Positions 36,037-47,893 of a stretch of 64,000 nucleotides of DNA are shown here, piece after piece. The translations under genes were made by a program, and so were the position numbers. Source of the DNA: Forficula auricularia (Eukaryota; Arthropoda; Insecta; Dermaptera; Forficulidae); NCBI GenBank assembly GCA_024734495.1, contig JALMQS010000128.1, forward strand, positions 19,843,573-19,907,572, read 5' to 3'. The number at the start of each line of letters is the position of its first letter. Positions within the stretch are counted from its first letter, which is position 1. The notes below the pieces were generated by a model. That model saw nothing but the letters and a program-made list of their open reading frames with translations, did no database searches and was not told the DNA's origin.

Positions 36037-36951
36037 TCTATATTATATAAAATTAAGGTTTTGTCTGTATATTGCTCCAAATCACGCCAAATTTTGGTTG
36101 CACACGTTTCAAGCAAAGTTATGAACGAAAACACTCTGAACAAAATTCCTGTCTGTCTGTCTGTATGTCTGTCTGTTTCCGTCGTTTCCGAAAAGTTGCT
36201 CACGATTCACGTAAAAACGGCTTAAGGGATTATTATGAAATTTCATATTTACATCAGATGTCTTCTAACTTACGTTTTTAGCTATATAACGTTTTGATAT
36301 TTTGACCCCAAAAGGGGGTTTGGGCGGGCGCACGAATGAAAATTATCAAATAACTCCTAAACTATTAACTCTACGGCAAATTTTAAAATGAGCAAAGCTG
36401 TAGGGGATGTGATTTCTGACAACTTTTGCTTAAAAAATTTCCTCAAAAAACCATCCAAAAAAGGGGGGGGGGGTCAAAATATGAAAATTCTTGCTTTTGG
36501 ACCAAACTCAACCAAATTTTATATACATAATCTGTGGGTCACTAGAAGGCTAGAAATGCAAAAACTAACCACCCAAAAGGGGGGGGGGCAAAAAATGAAA
36601 ATTCTTACCCTTAATAGCTAACTTAACCAAATTTTGTCATCAGGTGAGGGTCCAGAGGCGTAGTGGGGTGGTGCGGGGTGGAGTCCGGGGAGGAGCGCGG
36701 TAGTGGGGTACGGGGGATGGTGGGGGTGGGGTGGTGCAGGGTGGAGTGGGGGTTCATAGGCGTAGTGGGGTGGTGCGGGGCTGGGGTGCGTGGTGGTGGG
36801 TGGGGCGGTGGTTGTGCACGGGTGCGGGGGTTCGGGAGGTGCTGGGTGGGGTTCGGGTTGTTGGTATGTTGGGAAGTGGGGTTTGGAGGTTGAGGGTCCA
36901 GGGGGTATGCCCCCTGGCTAACAAGAAGCCGAAGGCGGACCTTGCAGCTAG
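36037..36951 (+). mobile_element. Non-autonomous Helitron
   Basis: TC start (TCTATATTATATAAAATTAA) after a host A. The subterminal hairpin GCCGAAGGC is partly decayed. The end is CTTGCAGCTAG followed by T. It shares its interior with the Helitrons at 2079 and 59551, including a G-rich minisatellite at 36640-36900 (repeated ggggtggtgcgggg-like units). No Rep/helicase. Confidence 0.86.
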
Positions 36952-38555
36952 TAAATAAATTAAAACGATTTTAATGATTAAAACAAAAAAGGGCTAAAAT
37001 ATTGAAAAGTAATGTAAAATCGAAAATCTCTAACATAGTTTGTTTTGCATTGCGATAACTTCCATCATATCCCATTATTTACATTTGAATGTAATTCCTC
37101 TTTCACTTTTCTTCAAAACTTTCTTATCTAGAAGATTGAAAAAAAAGAATCAAGACAGCCAAACGAAAAAAGATGTTTTCGCCGAATTGTTTGCTAAAAA
37201 TTGAATTTATCCACGCAAATAGATTTCCAAAGAGTTTTTATTTTGTTTTTTGTCAATGTTACTTAAAAAAATAAATATAAAATGGTAATCCTTAGACATT
37301 ATTCATCGCGATTCATAGATTAGAAAATCAATCAAAGGATTAACGCCATGCTGTGCGATTCATGATAAATTAAAAAAAAAATCTTCCATACGTGAAAAAT
37401 CCTTTTTTATTCCGGAAATTGAATCTTTTTCATCGAAACCATTTAATTTAAAATTTTTATTAATTCAATATTTTAAATTTTCATTCAAGTGAAAATGATT
37501 CGAAGCAAATATTAACCCAATTTAATTATTTTACAAAATTACTTTATTATATTTACGTCATCAGTGGAAATTCAATAGTTGAGAGTTATGATCCGTTTTC
37601 TCTTTCATTCTCTCTTGAATAATACAACAGTACACCCCATCAATTCTCAAAATTCAATTATTTCGATTCGAATCCGAGTATCCGAGAGTTATATAAACGA
37701 ATTTATTGAGGGTAAAGTCCTCCATTTTACTGATTTTGAAGACTTTTTCTGTTACTGCTACAAAACAGCATAATAATAGAAAGAAAATAGTTCGTTTTAA
37801 TGAATTAAATTTATTTTAAATTATTTATTTACATTCATATATCTACATTTCGAAGGCATCTAAAACGGTCTTTATCAGTAAATGAGTATTTAGTACGGAA
37901 TTTAGATATAAAACAAAATTATTTTATTTATTTTTTAATTTACTTTTATATATTCATAATTTGAAGGCTACATTTTCATCAATGAATTAAGTACAATTTT
38001 TTATATACTTAAATATTTTTGAAAATTTTTTATCTACTTAGAAAAAGCCAAAAACCGTAAATTTTTAAGTTTAAAAATAACTTTTTTAAATAATTGTATG
38101 CTATGTATAATATATACGAAGATATGCTAAATGTGTTTGAAGCGTTTGAATATAAATATAGAATTATAAGCAACCTAACATTAAAAGCAACACAAGTTAT
38201 CTTCTCAATAACAAAAAGGATGTTTCTGCAATTCACAATGACTCCCTTCTTAACTTTGATTAAGATAGCTTGAGTTGCCTCGGTAAAAGAGCTACAGCTA
38301 ATGGGCAAAACAACTTGACATTCAAAGTATGATGTTAAAAGTCAAGACTGCTTCTTCGACAAGAATGTATTCATTAAAATCATTGGTTGATTGTATTCAT
38401 TGTCGAGAGATTAGTGTATGTTTCACATGATTCGCAGATTTCTAACATCTCGTCGTGATAAATTGGAGAAGTGATTCATTTATTACCATGTTTATCCGTT
38501 TATCCCCATGATTATATTCTAAACATATAAAAAAATGTTGATCTCCAATGTTTTT
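36952..38555. other. AT-rich, no gene recognised
   Basis: Frames of 64-92 codons at 37579, 38030 and 38442 have no motifs, no splice context and biased AT composition. Nothing was assigned. Confidence 0.4.
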
Positions 38556-38612
38556 TTTTTTGGGGGGGGGGGCGGTCGCTCCCATCGCCCCCCCCTGGAT
38601 CCGCGCATGAGC
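38556..38612 (-). repeat. TE end fragment with G/C runs
   Basis: The minus strand 'gcgcggatccaggggggggc' resembles ends of the 'GGCGGATCCAGG' kind found in several DNA-transposon families. A second G run faces it 30 bp away. Only a fragment remains. Confidence 0.4.
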
Positions 38613-38887
38613 GAATGGAACTTTACCTGTCGCTCTCTGTTTTCCAATTTTTGGATTTTTCAGTCCTTCAATAGCCAAGGGTTCATAGACACCTTCGTAT
38701 AAAATGACTATGCTTTTCTAGAATGCAAGGATATGTCGAGACCAGTGGTCAAACCCTAAAGTGCTACTCACTTCTTGCACTCAATTGAATTAAAAAAAAA
38801 TGTAATTAATGTGAACTAACCCTTAAATTGCATTCCTCCGTAGTTTCCACTTCAAGAAATCTAGACATCAGGAGTTGCTGCCATCAT

Positions 38888-39142
38888 GGGCTTAGTTAGG
38901 AGGGGGGCATGGGGGCAGTGCACCCCCTACAAAACTCATTGCCCCCCTACCCCCAGAAAAATCGAAACTCCATTATTTATTACTATGTATTTCTCATTAA
39001 ATTATTTCGTTACTTCCAAAATTTGTCAATTCTACTAAAAAGTTAGTTAATCTCTAATCGGATTACCGAAATTGAAAACTTGTGGTGGCTAATCAGCTGG
39101 CCGGCTGCACCCCCCCCCCTAGGAAAACTCCTTAACTACCCC
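38888..39142. mobile_element. MITE with GGGG(C)TTAGTTA-like ends
   Basis: Ends 'gggcttagttaggagggggg' and 'cttaactacccc' are inverted, followed inwards by G or C runs ('gcaccccctac', 'ctgcacccccccccct'). About 255 bp, non-coding. Confidence 0.5.
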
Positions 39143-39542
39143 AATGGCTGCCATTGTTAAATATTTATTTAGCATCTAAGTTTTTAAATGTTTAATAAAA
39201 AAAAAAAAAATAGACAGTTAATATTTGTTTGGCTAGTGCGGATATTTTCAAACGCAATGGCTTGATAAATTACCATTGTTTTGAACATTTTGTTAAAAAG
39301 AAAAAAAGCTCCTGTAACAGGTAGAATATTCGTAAGTAATTAATTACCAAGTTTATTCATAATACATCTAGGCCAGTGACACATTATGTTGGTAAATAGC
39401 AACGCTAATTAGTTTGTTGGCGTGAATGTCCATTGTGTGGATCAAATTCAAAGGAAATGAAATTGGTTTGTCTTTTAATCGATTTTATGTCATTTTAATA
39501 ATTTGACAGCCATTCATTCATTCTAAAAAGAAAGAAGCCACT

Positions 39543-39694
39543 AAAAATCGGTTGTCATGTAAGTCGGTTTACTGACGATAGTTGAACGTGACAACGTCAT
39601 AAGAAAATACTGATGGAACGGTATTTTCTTATGACGTTGTCACGTTCAACTATCGTCAGTAAACCGACTTTACATTACAGACAACCGATTTTTT
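39543..39694. mobile_element. Perfect-hairpin MITE
   Basis: Arms of about 70 bp pair almost perfectly around a 10-base loop (gatggaacgg): 'aaaaatcggttgtc' to 'gacaaccgatttttt' at the ends and 'acgtcataagaaaatac' next to the loop. Non-coding. Confidence 0.8.
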
Positions 39695-41362
39695 CCATAA
39701 AATTCTTCGTTCAGAAAATCATTTTAAATTTACAAAATACTTGAATAAAATTTATTGTTTAAATTTCTACTCGACTGTTAAAATTTAATTTTTGATTTTA
39801 TTATTTTATAATAATAAATTTTGTATTGACATTATTTCTTTCAGCAAGTAAACTGAATAAAAGTTGTTGTTCAATTGGTTACTTAATTATTTTTAGAAAG
39901 GGTCTGAATTACCATTTTAAAAAGGAATTTCTGATTAAATTTTTGCTATTTATCGAAGTTCTATATTAAATTTTATGTTTAAGGAAGCTATTTCTTTTAA
40001 AGGACATTTTTAAAGATGCCATTTTCTATTTATTATATTATTCCAGCAAATGAGATAGCCAACAAGTAAATTCCATTTGACCTGTTGCTGATCTCAGAAA
40101 CATTTTCTTCGGTCGATATCACAATAAGTTGTTTTTTTCGTTACTGCACGAGATGATTTTATGTTGTTTTTCCACTCAAAAATAACTTAATTTTTTTTTA
40201 ATTTGTTGTTTGTAAGGAATTAGTATTACCTCTAGGTGCTTTTAGCATATATTTCTGTACGTCGGTATATCTGTGTGTGTGTCAGTGTGTTTTGATATTA
40301 CCAATAACTCACGAAGCTTGCTGAAAATTTGTTAGAGAAACAATTTGTTTATTTCCATAAGAACATTATTTATTATTATACCTACTTAGACTTTAAAGCT
40401 TCAAAACATCCAGTTCAATTACGCTGAAGTTTTAACAAAAAAAACATATCGTTTTATGAGTTCTTCTTAAATGGTTCGAGCTAAATAAGTTGACCTTTAT
40501 TAAGCAAATTTGTATTGCTATATGCTGATTTTAAGGATTCTGTATTAAAATAAAAACGGATTCTATTATTCTTATAACGTCTGACTATCCGATTGTTTTG
40601 AGGAGAGGTCAAAAATAATAATAATATATATATTATTGTTAATTTAAGTACAATTGGATTTAAAATTTTAAAATTTATTCCGATTTAAATTGAAAGTGTG
40701 AGAGAGCTCCAAAGTGCCCCTCTTTAAGTGATGTTTTTAACTGCCGATGTTTAGAAATGCTTTTACTTAAATTTATGAAAAGATTCCACAAATTCACTTA
40801 TTTCCTAGTTATCAATGACACATAAGAACAAATTTAATATCTCAATCGTTTTGAAAGGTAAAATCATTTTTCTGCTATGTGCCGGCCTCTGGGCACCCGT
40901 TGTATAGAAGTCAAGGAGGGATAGACCATTCAACCAGTAATATATAACCGAGTCCGACTCGTATTTGCCGACTTTTTTCTACTTTTCTGACAAGTTTAAT
41001 CTTTATAGCTCATAGAAGGAAAGATTGATTTAACCGAGCGTTACCTACTCTTGAAAAGCTTACCTTGTACCATTTAATATTCTAATTTAAATTTTGAAAA
41101 AATAATTTACGTTTTAATATAATTTCAGGAAATCGTTTCTTTATATTTCAAAAAGTGTGGTCTCGATTACTTATTGATTCTTGGTTTACTAAGCCTGATA
41201 ACAGTGAGGAGAAAGAAACTAAGTTAGTAAATCACCAAAAACAAGCTTGTAATATCAGACTGTATACAGATAGGGAGTGATATCCTCTCTACTGTTTTGA
41301 AGTTGTATATCTAAGAAAAATTAATTTTTTTCTAATTGATATATGTATTTTCTTTGTTACAG
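39695..41362 (+). other. Probable TRPM intron sequence
   Basis: AT-rich with no repeat ends or exons that I can support. It ends in a polypyrimidine tract and AG (ttttctttgttacag) that precedes the TRPM-like exon, so it is probably intronic. Confidence 0.5.
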
Positions 41363-41442
41363 GCGGCGCGTAGCTGGATTGAAGCAAATTTTCAAAAGCG
41401 AGAATGTATTAAATTTATACCGAGCCCAAAAGATGAACACAG
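41363..41442 (+). CDS. Trpm: Exon of a TRPM-family cation channel
   Basis: An 80-nt exon between a strong acceptor (tctttgttacag) and a consensus donor (gtgagt). It encodes [17 protein letters not shown] as part of 26 full codons ending ..KDEH plus AG of a split codon (phase 2). From memory of the family, S-W-I-E-x-x-F-x-K-R-E-C-x-x-x-I-P-S-x-K-D-x-H at the extreme N-terminus of the conserved region, followed in the next exon by a cysteine cluster, is characteristic of TRPM ion channels and is very close to the insect form. TRPM proteins are plasma-membrane divalent-cation channels. I could not find the neighbouring exons; a cysteine-rich continuation is not visible up to 64 kb, so the following intron would exceed 22 kb. 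Confidence 0.75.
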
Positions 41443-41977
41443 GTGAGTAACTAGTTAATAATAAATATTTATTTTTGCATATTTTGTAAAAAATTACAAA
41501 AAATGTGTTAGTATACTAGTACATAAATCAATGGGGACTCTATGGATAACGTTGTAAGTTTATAAATTTGTTGTCTATTTATTGAAGAATTAAATTCGAA
41601 ATCTAACTATATATGTTTCTATATTTATATAGAGCTTGAAAAGAACATCTGCCCATTGCCACTCTGGTCTAGTGCTTACAATTCATAATATGAACTAAAA
41701 TGGGCTACAGTAAATTGTTGTTATCATATTCTCCATCCTAGTCTCATTTTATGACTGTCAGAAAATGAAAGTTCTTGAGATACCTATTAGCCACTGAGGA
41801 AAGCAACGAGAAACTACGAGCCCCGTCCCATCTCAATTGGCCCACCAATATTTTTTCTTTTTAAATAAAATTATGCTAATTCACGGTAAATTTAATTTAA
41901 AAATTTATTTTTATTATCATTTGGAACAACATTTTAAACAATGTAAAACATTTTATTGTAACATTTAACTTAAAATT

Positions 41978-42108
41978 CCCGGGTTCGAATCCCACTCGAG
42001 GCATCCAGCTAAAATCTGACCCCCGGGGGCAGAGACAAATTTAAAAAAAATATAACTAGTATCGTAATTAGGCTTATGGCTAGAAAGGCCGAAAAGCCAA
42101 AAAAAAAA
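41978..42108 (+). mobile_element. SINE inserted in the Tc1-like left terminal repeat
   Basis: Flanked by an exact 11-bp duplication, aacttaaaatt (41967-41977 and 42109-42119). It starts with a tRNA T-arm (cccgggttcgaatcccactc; B box GGTTCGAATCC) and ends 'gaaaggccgaaaagcc' plus an A run. The A box is missing, so it is 5'-truncated. The right terminal repeat of the host element shows the uninterrupted sequence. Confidence 0.85.
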
Positions 42109-42131
42109 AACTTAAAATTATTTTTTAATTG

Positions 42132-43250
42132 TTAAAAACAAGGAAACATACAAAATCCAAAACCTTTACCACTGTGTGACGTCGCGCCTTTATTTTTAAT
42201 TATGGCTTGAATTCTTTTTGGCAACGTACTTATTAAGTTTTGACACTCATCTTGAGTGAAAGTATCCCAAATATTTTGAAGTTTGTGTTTTAATTCGACT
42301 ACGTTTCTAGCTGGTTGTATTCGTAATAGCTTTTTCATTGTGTGCCAAAGAGTTTCTATTGGTGACAAGTCGGGACTGTTTGCCACCCACTCCAAAAGTG
42401 GAACATTATGATCAGAAAGCCATTTTAAAGATTTTCTTGATGTATGGCAGGCCGCCCCGTCTTGTTGGAACACAAAATTATTATTATTCTCCAATGCATC
42501 TGCCATTGTTGGAAGTAACGATTTTTTTAAAATCTCTAAATATTTATTGGTGTTTACAATTCCATCAATGAAGTGAAGTTTTCCAACACCTCTAGCAGAC
42601 ATTGAACCCCATACCATAACTGAAGCATGAGATTTTACTTTCTTTTTTAAACAATCTGAATTGAAAGCTTCATTTTTCTGACGAATAACTCTGCTTCGAT
42701 TGTCCCCAACACAAACTTCAAAACGAGACTCATCACTCCAATGGACACTATTCCATTCATCACTCGTCCAATTAATGTGACTTTTAGCCCATTTAAGCCG
42801 GTTTTTCTTTTGTTTTAATGTCAAGAGTGGCTTTTCTTTCGCCTAAAAAAAATTAGTAAAATTACAAAAAAAAAAAAATTGGAATAAGTTGCAATAAAAT
42901 TACCTTGTAAGTTTTAAAACCTAACTTAAGGGCTTCTCTATGGCACGTGGATCTTGAAACACTTCGCCCCACAGCATCGCTCCAAAAGATAATTCACCAT
43001 AATTCGAACGCCTGTTTTTTCTAATAATCTTCTTCAATGCCCGTCTATCAGCATCTGATATTTTGGATTTCGACGCATACCGAGGTTTTGTAGCTATTGT
43101 ACCCGTTGTTTTATAAACTCGAATAATATTTCTGACAGTAAACTTTGATAAATTAACTAGATCGCCAATTTCCGCGTTTGATTTTCCCTTTTTAAATAAA
43201 TTGATAATAATTGAACGAATTTTTTCATCAACAACCTTTCCACGAGTCAT
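42132..43250 (-). pseudogene. Tc1-like transposase (DD34E), intron-containing, frameshifted
   Basis: Exon 1 runs from ATG 43250 to 42904 and exon 2 from 42842 to the stop at 42132. The 61-bp intron (42843-42903) has GTAATT..polyT..TTTTAG borders. The N-terminal part is a helix-turn-helix (KGKSNAEIGDLVNLSKFTVR). Near 42970 the frame shifts: the correct reading downstream is VSRSTCHREALKLGFKTYK, joined in phase to AKEKPLLTLKQ of exon 2. Catalytic residues are present: D in HWSDESRF, D in FQQDGAACHT, E in SPDLSPIETLW, with 34 residues between the last two. So the DDE triad is intact, but the frameshift should prevent a full-length product unless it is an assembly error. Confidence 0.87.
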
Positions 43251-43566
43251 TTTTACTAATAATAAACAAAACAAACTTTCTTTTGTTGGAAAAAGGCAAA
43301 GCCTACTTGATTATTTCACATATTCAAAGATTCTTAAAAAAAAAATCGTGAAAAGCAAAGAACTATTTTTTATATAAAAATATGTTTTTAACAATTAAAA
43401 AATAATTTCAAGTTAAATGTTACAATAAAATGTTTTAAATTGTTTAAAATGTTGTTCCAAATGATAATAAAAATAAATATTTAAATTAAATTTACCGTGA
43501 ATTAGCATAATTTTATTTAAAAAGAAAAAATATTGGTGGGCCAATTGAGATGGGACGGGGCTCGTA

Positions 43567-44730
43567 CTTCAGAATTTTATGTGAACCTACCTTAACTCTT
43601 AGCTCAGAACTCATGTTCTCTAGTAAACCTGTTCATTTCTACTAATAATTGAATTGAAGAGTATCAAACCATCTTTTAAGCTGGATACTATCCATGCAAT
43701 TCAAAGAACAACAATTGTGACTCTTTATTTGGTAAAGTCACAAAAGAGGTGATATCTATTCAAGATGTATATAAAATTAATAATTAAATACAAAAATCAC
43801 CCCCTAATATCTGGCAAACGGTTTTGGGGCACTTCTCAACGGTGAATAACAAACATATTATTTTCTTTTGTGAGAAGTGTTGTTGTTTATCGATAGGGAG
43901 TGCCTTAAGCAATTACTGATTTTAGCCAAGTTTGTCAAATATTTTTAGTTTTCAAAATATTATAAATAAAATTGAAAATAATTGATTTTTTTGATTGTCT
44001 CATTATTAGGTATTCGAGCCTTCTAGCGAGTGTACTATACTATACTAACAAATTCACCCGTGGTTTTCTACGATACAGTAGTCATTTACTTATTTGTTAA
44101 AATATGTTTCCCGAATTTAATAAGTATGTAAATATAGAAGAGATATAGTACCTACACTTAACTCATTCCTTGTAAAAATATAAATAAGTTGAGTTCAAGA
44201 TAATTTTCTATAAATATTTATCATTTGGCCCGAGATCAAATTGACTATCAAATCTTAAAAAATGCGATGTACTCATAAAATGTTTATTCTTCCACTATTG
44301 GATATTGATCACTTGTAATTCGATTCCTCAACTCTTATTTCTTCAGAAATAGCTACCATTAATGGTCCAATCTTAAATAACGCATGCTTGTGAAATGCAA
44401 GTGAAATTATTTCATTAATGATGGTTATTTTTAGTTTCTACAAACTAAGTTTATTTGTATACTTCTTAACTCACCAAAAGCCACCCTTCGACAACAAATA
44501 AGGATATTTTTACGAGAGTTGTTTTGACTAATTTCATTTGATCTCAATTTTTTTCCTCCCTCAAGGTCCACAGATATTTCTGTTCCGGATTCATTTTTAT
44601 AATATTATTTAAAAAGTAAGGTTTATGTAAGTAAACGAAGTAATTTGAATAGACTGAAAATAATTATTAATGAAATCACAGGAGTCTACTTATCTTTTCT
44701 AAATTAAAATTTTCAAACACTTTTGCAGGA
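43567..44730. other. No gene recognised (probable TRPM intron)
   Basis: Low-complexity AT-rich sequence. No repeat termini and no exon I can support. Confidence 0.4.
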
Positions 44731-44790
44731 TTTTGTCCCGATTCTCAAAGAATGTGTTGGTGAAGAAGGAAGCAATTTATATTTCACCGA
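44731..44790 (+). other. Possible exon cut by a MITE (weak)
   Basis: After 'cacttttgcag' an open stretch reads DFVPILKECVGEEGSNLYF before the foldback at 44791. The acceptor is good and the composition is protein-like, but there is no credible donor, and removing the MITE gives a stop after six more codons. I cannot name it. Confidence 0.2.
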
Positions 44791-45018
44791 GGGGTGATCC
44801 GCGATTGGAAGTAGGTGTACACCTCTTTGGAAGTATTTTGGAAGTACTTGGAAATATTTTAAAGTACTTGGGAATATTTGAAAGTGCTTGGAAATATTTG
44901 GAAGCACTTGGAAATATTTGTAAGTACTTGGAAATATTTGGAATTACTTGGAAATATTTGGAAGTACTTGGAAATATTTGGAAGTAGGTGTACAGCATAT
45001 TAGGTCGCGGTTCACCCC
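44791..45018. mobile_element. TIR element with an internal 20-bp minisatellite
   Basis: Ends 'gaggggtgatccgcgat' and 'cgcggttcacccctc' are inverted, followed inwards by 'aggtgtaca'. Between them (44819-44987) about eight copies of a 20-bp unit, tggaaatatttggaagtact, made of two related 10-mers, are repeated in tandem. Flanks share tttcacc, a possible target duplication. Frames across the array are artefacts. Confidence 0.7.
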
Positions 45019-45058
45019 TCGTGTTTCACCAATATTTTTAGGTCATAAAACTCTTATT

Positions 45059-45059
45059 C

Positions 45060-45119
<60 letters not shown>
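45059..45119 (+). repeat. (TATC)n microsatellite
   Basis: About fifteen uninterrupted tatc units, directly before the TC start of a Helitron. Confidence 0.97.
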
Positions 45120-45431
45120 ATATATAAAATAGAAAAGTATGTGGATATATATATGTATGTGGAAACGATCTGATTGGCCAGTGCATAGCCAATGCCAAAG
45201 CGTTAAATTATTAGAACGATTCTGATTGGTCAGATAGTGATCGTGCTTAGGCAATGTGTTAAATAAATGCTTTCCTTATTCTTCCTTATTTTTGGAATCA
45301 ATTTCATTCAGCACATTCTTTCGATACTTACAGTAAGATTTTAAATTTCAACTATTAAATTGGTATGAACGAGACGCCTCCCCGCCAGGGGCTAGGTGAC
45401 GCGCCGGGCCGAAGGCCCGGTCGTCGGCTAG
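45115..45431 (+). mobile_element. Short non-autonomous Helitron, 317 bp
   Basis: Starts TCTATATATATAAAATAGAA after a host A. It ends with the hairpin CCGGGCCGAAGGCCCGG, TCGTCGG and CTAG, followed by T. The last 60 bp are strikingly GC-rich. The interior repeats 'ctgattgg' twice. This family differs from the three long Helitrons. Confidence 0.87.
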
Positions 45432-45964
45432 TATATATATATATATATAAGGGGCCTGGCAAAATGTATTAATAATTTTAAACATCTTATAATATCTAAT
45501 GGCTTAAACTGCAGAACGATTTATTATAAATTTAATAATAATATTATATCGGGAATAAGAGTTTTATGACTAAAAAATATATATATATATACAATATACA
45601 TATATCTACACTTCAATTTACAAAAATAGATATTAAGTTTTAAAAGGATAGAATGGGAAAGCAGATTAAATGCGGATCTTTAGAATAATAGATTTAAGCG
45701 CAATAGAAAGTGCCAGACAAATGATACATAACATAAAGTAATTGAATACTTTTATTGACTTTGAGATTAATTCATTTAGCGCCTTAAATGATTATCTTTT
45801 GATTTGAACAAACGAACCATAAAACGGCCTGATAAGAGAAGAGCAAACAGACAAATTCTGACTCGGATATAAGATATTCATTAGACAATTAGACTACCGC
45901 CTTATTATTCTCATTAAACATGTACTTTGCTTTATTATATTATTTTTCTAAAAAAAAAATATTA
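45432..45964. other. No gene recognised
   Basis: 'gaataagagttttatgacta' at 45553 is the inverted partner of 'taggtcataaaactcttatt' at 45039, so the microsatellite and Helitron sit inside an older foldback (45038-45575). Confidence 0.5.
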
Positions 45965-47110
45965 AAATTTACATTATAAGTTGTAGGAAAAATTGAAAAG
46001 TTTTTTAAGACGGTTCATTCGGTACGCCATCGGCAATTTATTTTCTCAGCTAATGGCTCGAGCGGCAAAATTAAAACTTAGGTCAAAGGTGCAATTATTA
46101 ATACAAATTTGTGTGTTGAATTCCATCTCATTTACTGAAATCGTTCAGGAGATACCCATTTTTTCTGATTTTTCATACAGAAGTTTTGAGGCTAAAAACC
46201 CAAAATCTAATCAAATTTGTTTTTAAAAGTCGATTCCTCCATGTCTTCACCAATGGTTACCAATAAAAACCGAAACGTCAAAAATCCAATATAGAATGGT
46301 TATTCCTCAAGTACTAGATGAGAATCAATCGCTATTTTTGATTTAAGTCGATTCCTCTATGTCTTCAGCAATGGTTACCAATAAAAACCGAAACGTCAAA
46401 AATCCAATATAGCATGAATATTCCTCAAGTACTAGATGAGAATCAATCATTATTTTTGATTTTAAGTCGATTCCTCTATGTCTTCAGCAAAGGTAACGGA
46501 TAAGAAAATAACGCAGTTGCTATGGTTACTTATAAAATTTCCTCCCAAATTTTTAGCATTTCACAGAGAGAAGCCTATCCATTCTTACTTAAGCAAGGCT
46601 AAATGAGATATATTAAAACGATCAAATGAATAAATTTTAAAGAATTTAAAATAAAAAATTACAAAAAAGGTACTATCTTACTCTAGAGTAAAGTATTTTA
46701 AAATATAATTTTACTAAAAATAAAGTACTAATGTTTGTGGGCCGATATGTATCAAAAACTAATCAGCGCTTCATTTTGTTAAAGTAATGGTAGGTTTTCA
46801 ATTTCATTTCAATCGGTGCAATGGTGTGGAAAAAATCTTGGGACATAAAAACGAAACATACATACATACATACATGCATACATCCGCACGCACTAAATAA
46901 AAAAATGGCACTTTTTGGCCTCTCGACGAGACCCCATGTAATTTTTGGCAAAACCGTCACGTGCTAAAATTCAACCTGATTGAATACTACAATTTGTGAC
47001 TTTAATTGAGTCTATGGGTTCCGTAGTCTTTACCTGAGGACCCTTTAAAGTCACGCTTGCCGAGAGACCGATTACAATATTTTCCCCATGCTTCGCATTG
47101 GTTAAAGTAA
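45965..47110 (+). repeat. Family E dispersed repeat, copy 1
   Basis: A leader, about 2.5 tandem units of about 113 bp ('cgattcctctatgtcttcag', 'aaaaaccgaaacgtcaaaa') at 46222-46500, a body shared with 52379-53925, then a hairpin CCATGC-TTC-GCATTGG and ttaaagtaaaa. The ending 'gattacaatat..hairpin..taaagta' is also the ending of family A. Confidence 0.75.
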
Positions 47111-47384
47111 AAATCTGTTTTTGGCTTACAAACATTTTACAAACAGAAAAAACTGGCTTAATATTTTCATTCACGTGCTATCATAACGTAGTTTTCGGAA
47201 TCTAGACAGATATACATAAACAATAAATTCATACTTACAAATAATTTCTATTTATTTCTACCTATACATTGATTAGGGAAAAAATTGAAAATTTTCGAGT
47301 GAATCCAATACGCCGGTAGCCCGATGGGTATTCTTTGTTTAGCGAAAGCTAAATAATATACTTAATTATTAAACTAATGATTAA

Positions 47385-47445
47385 TAATGAAGAAGTCGGC
47401 AAAGTCGACGAAACGTTGGTGGATAAATAAAAAAGTCACACATAA
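47385..47445 (+). repeat. Penelope-like motif fragment
   Basis: 'gaagaagtcggcaaagtcga' then 'cgaaacgttgg': a short stem followed by GAAACGTT, the degenerate hammerhead-like layout seen elsewhere in the window. Confidence 0.4.
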
Positions 47446-47570
47446 AAAACTTGTCCTTATTTTCCCAATATAATCTTTCAAATTATAAATTAAATTATGG
47501 ACGGAAATGATAATAACTAATGATTAATATTATCACTTCTAAATTAAAATATTTATAAAACTGAGAATTG

Positions 47571-47808
47571 AATAGAAGCCAGTCCTAGGATAAATAAAAA
47601 GATGATTCCCAATAAAAGAAGATTTATTGGAAACTTTTCTTTCTACATTTTAGAACCGACGTTTCAGAGGATCTTCTTTTTGAATCATGAAGGAGAGTAA
47701 AACCCTCCGAAACGTCCGTTCAAAAGCGTAAAAAGTAGTATTTTTTCTAATAAATTTTCTTTTGTTGGGAATCATCATTTTATTTATCGTCGGACTGCCT
47801 TCTACCAT
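47571..47808. mobile_element. Palindromic Penelope-like repeat
   Basis: 'agaagccagtcctaggataa' to 'ttatcgtcggactgccttct' at the ends, 'agatgattcccaataaaaga' against 'cttttgttgggaatcatcat' further in. Each half has a short hairpin followed by (C)TGAAACGTC or CGAAACGTC near the centre. Confidence 0.65.
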
Positions 47809-47893
47809 ATTTTTAATCTTCGTTTTTATATATAATTATACCAGTCTCTCTCCGAGAAAAAAACATCTCATAAAATGTTTATTTTGACTCTCA

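Larger units (their letters stand above)
41815..43566 (-). mobile_element. Tc1-like transposon with about 190-bp terminal repeats
   Basis: The element proper is 41817-43564, flanked by TA on both sides. It begins CGAGCCCCGTCCCATCTCAA and ends with the exact complement. The terminal repeats match almost base for base for about 190 bp (left arm 41817-42140 once a 131-bp SINE plus its 11-bp duplication is subtracted; right arm 43370-43564). They run up to the transposase stop codon. Long, nearly identical arms show a young copy. The transposase inside is on the minus strand and is broken by a frameshift. Confidence 0.92.

Noticed and set aside
44731..44790. New exon reading DFVPILKECVGEEGSNLYF
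   Set aside because: No donor site, no neighbouring exons, and a stop soon after the MITE is removed; kept only as a weak feature.
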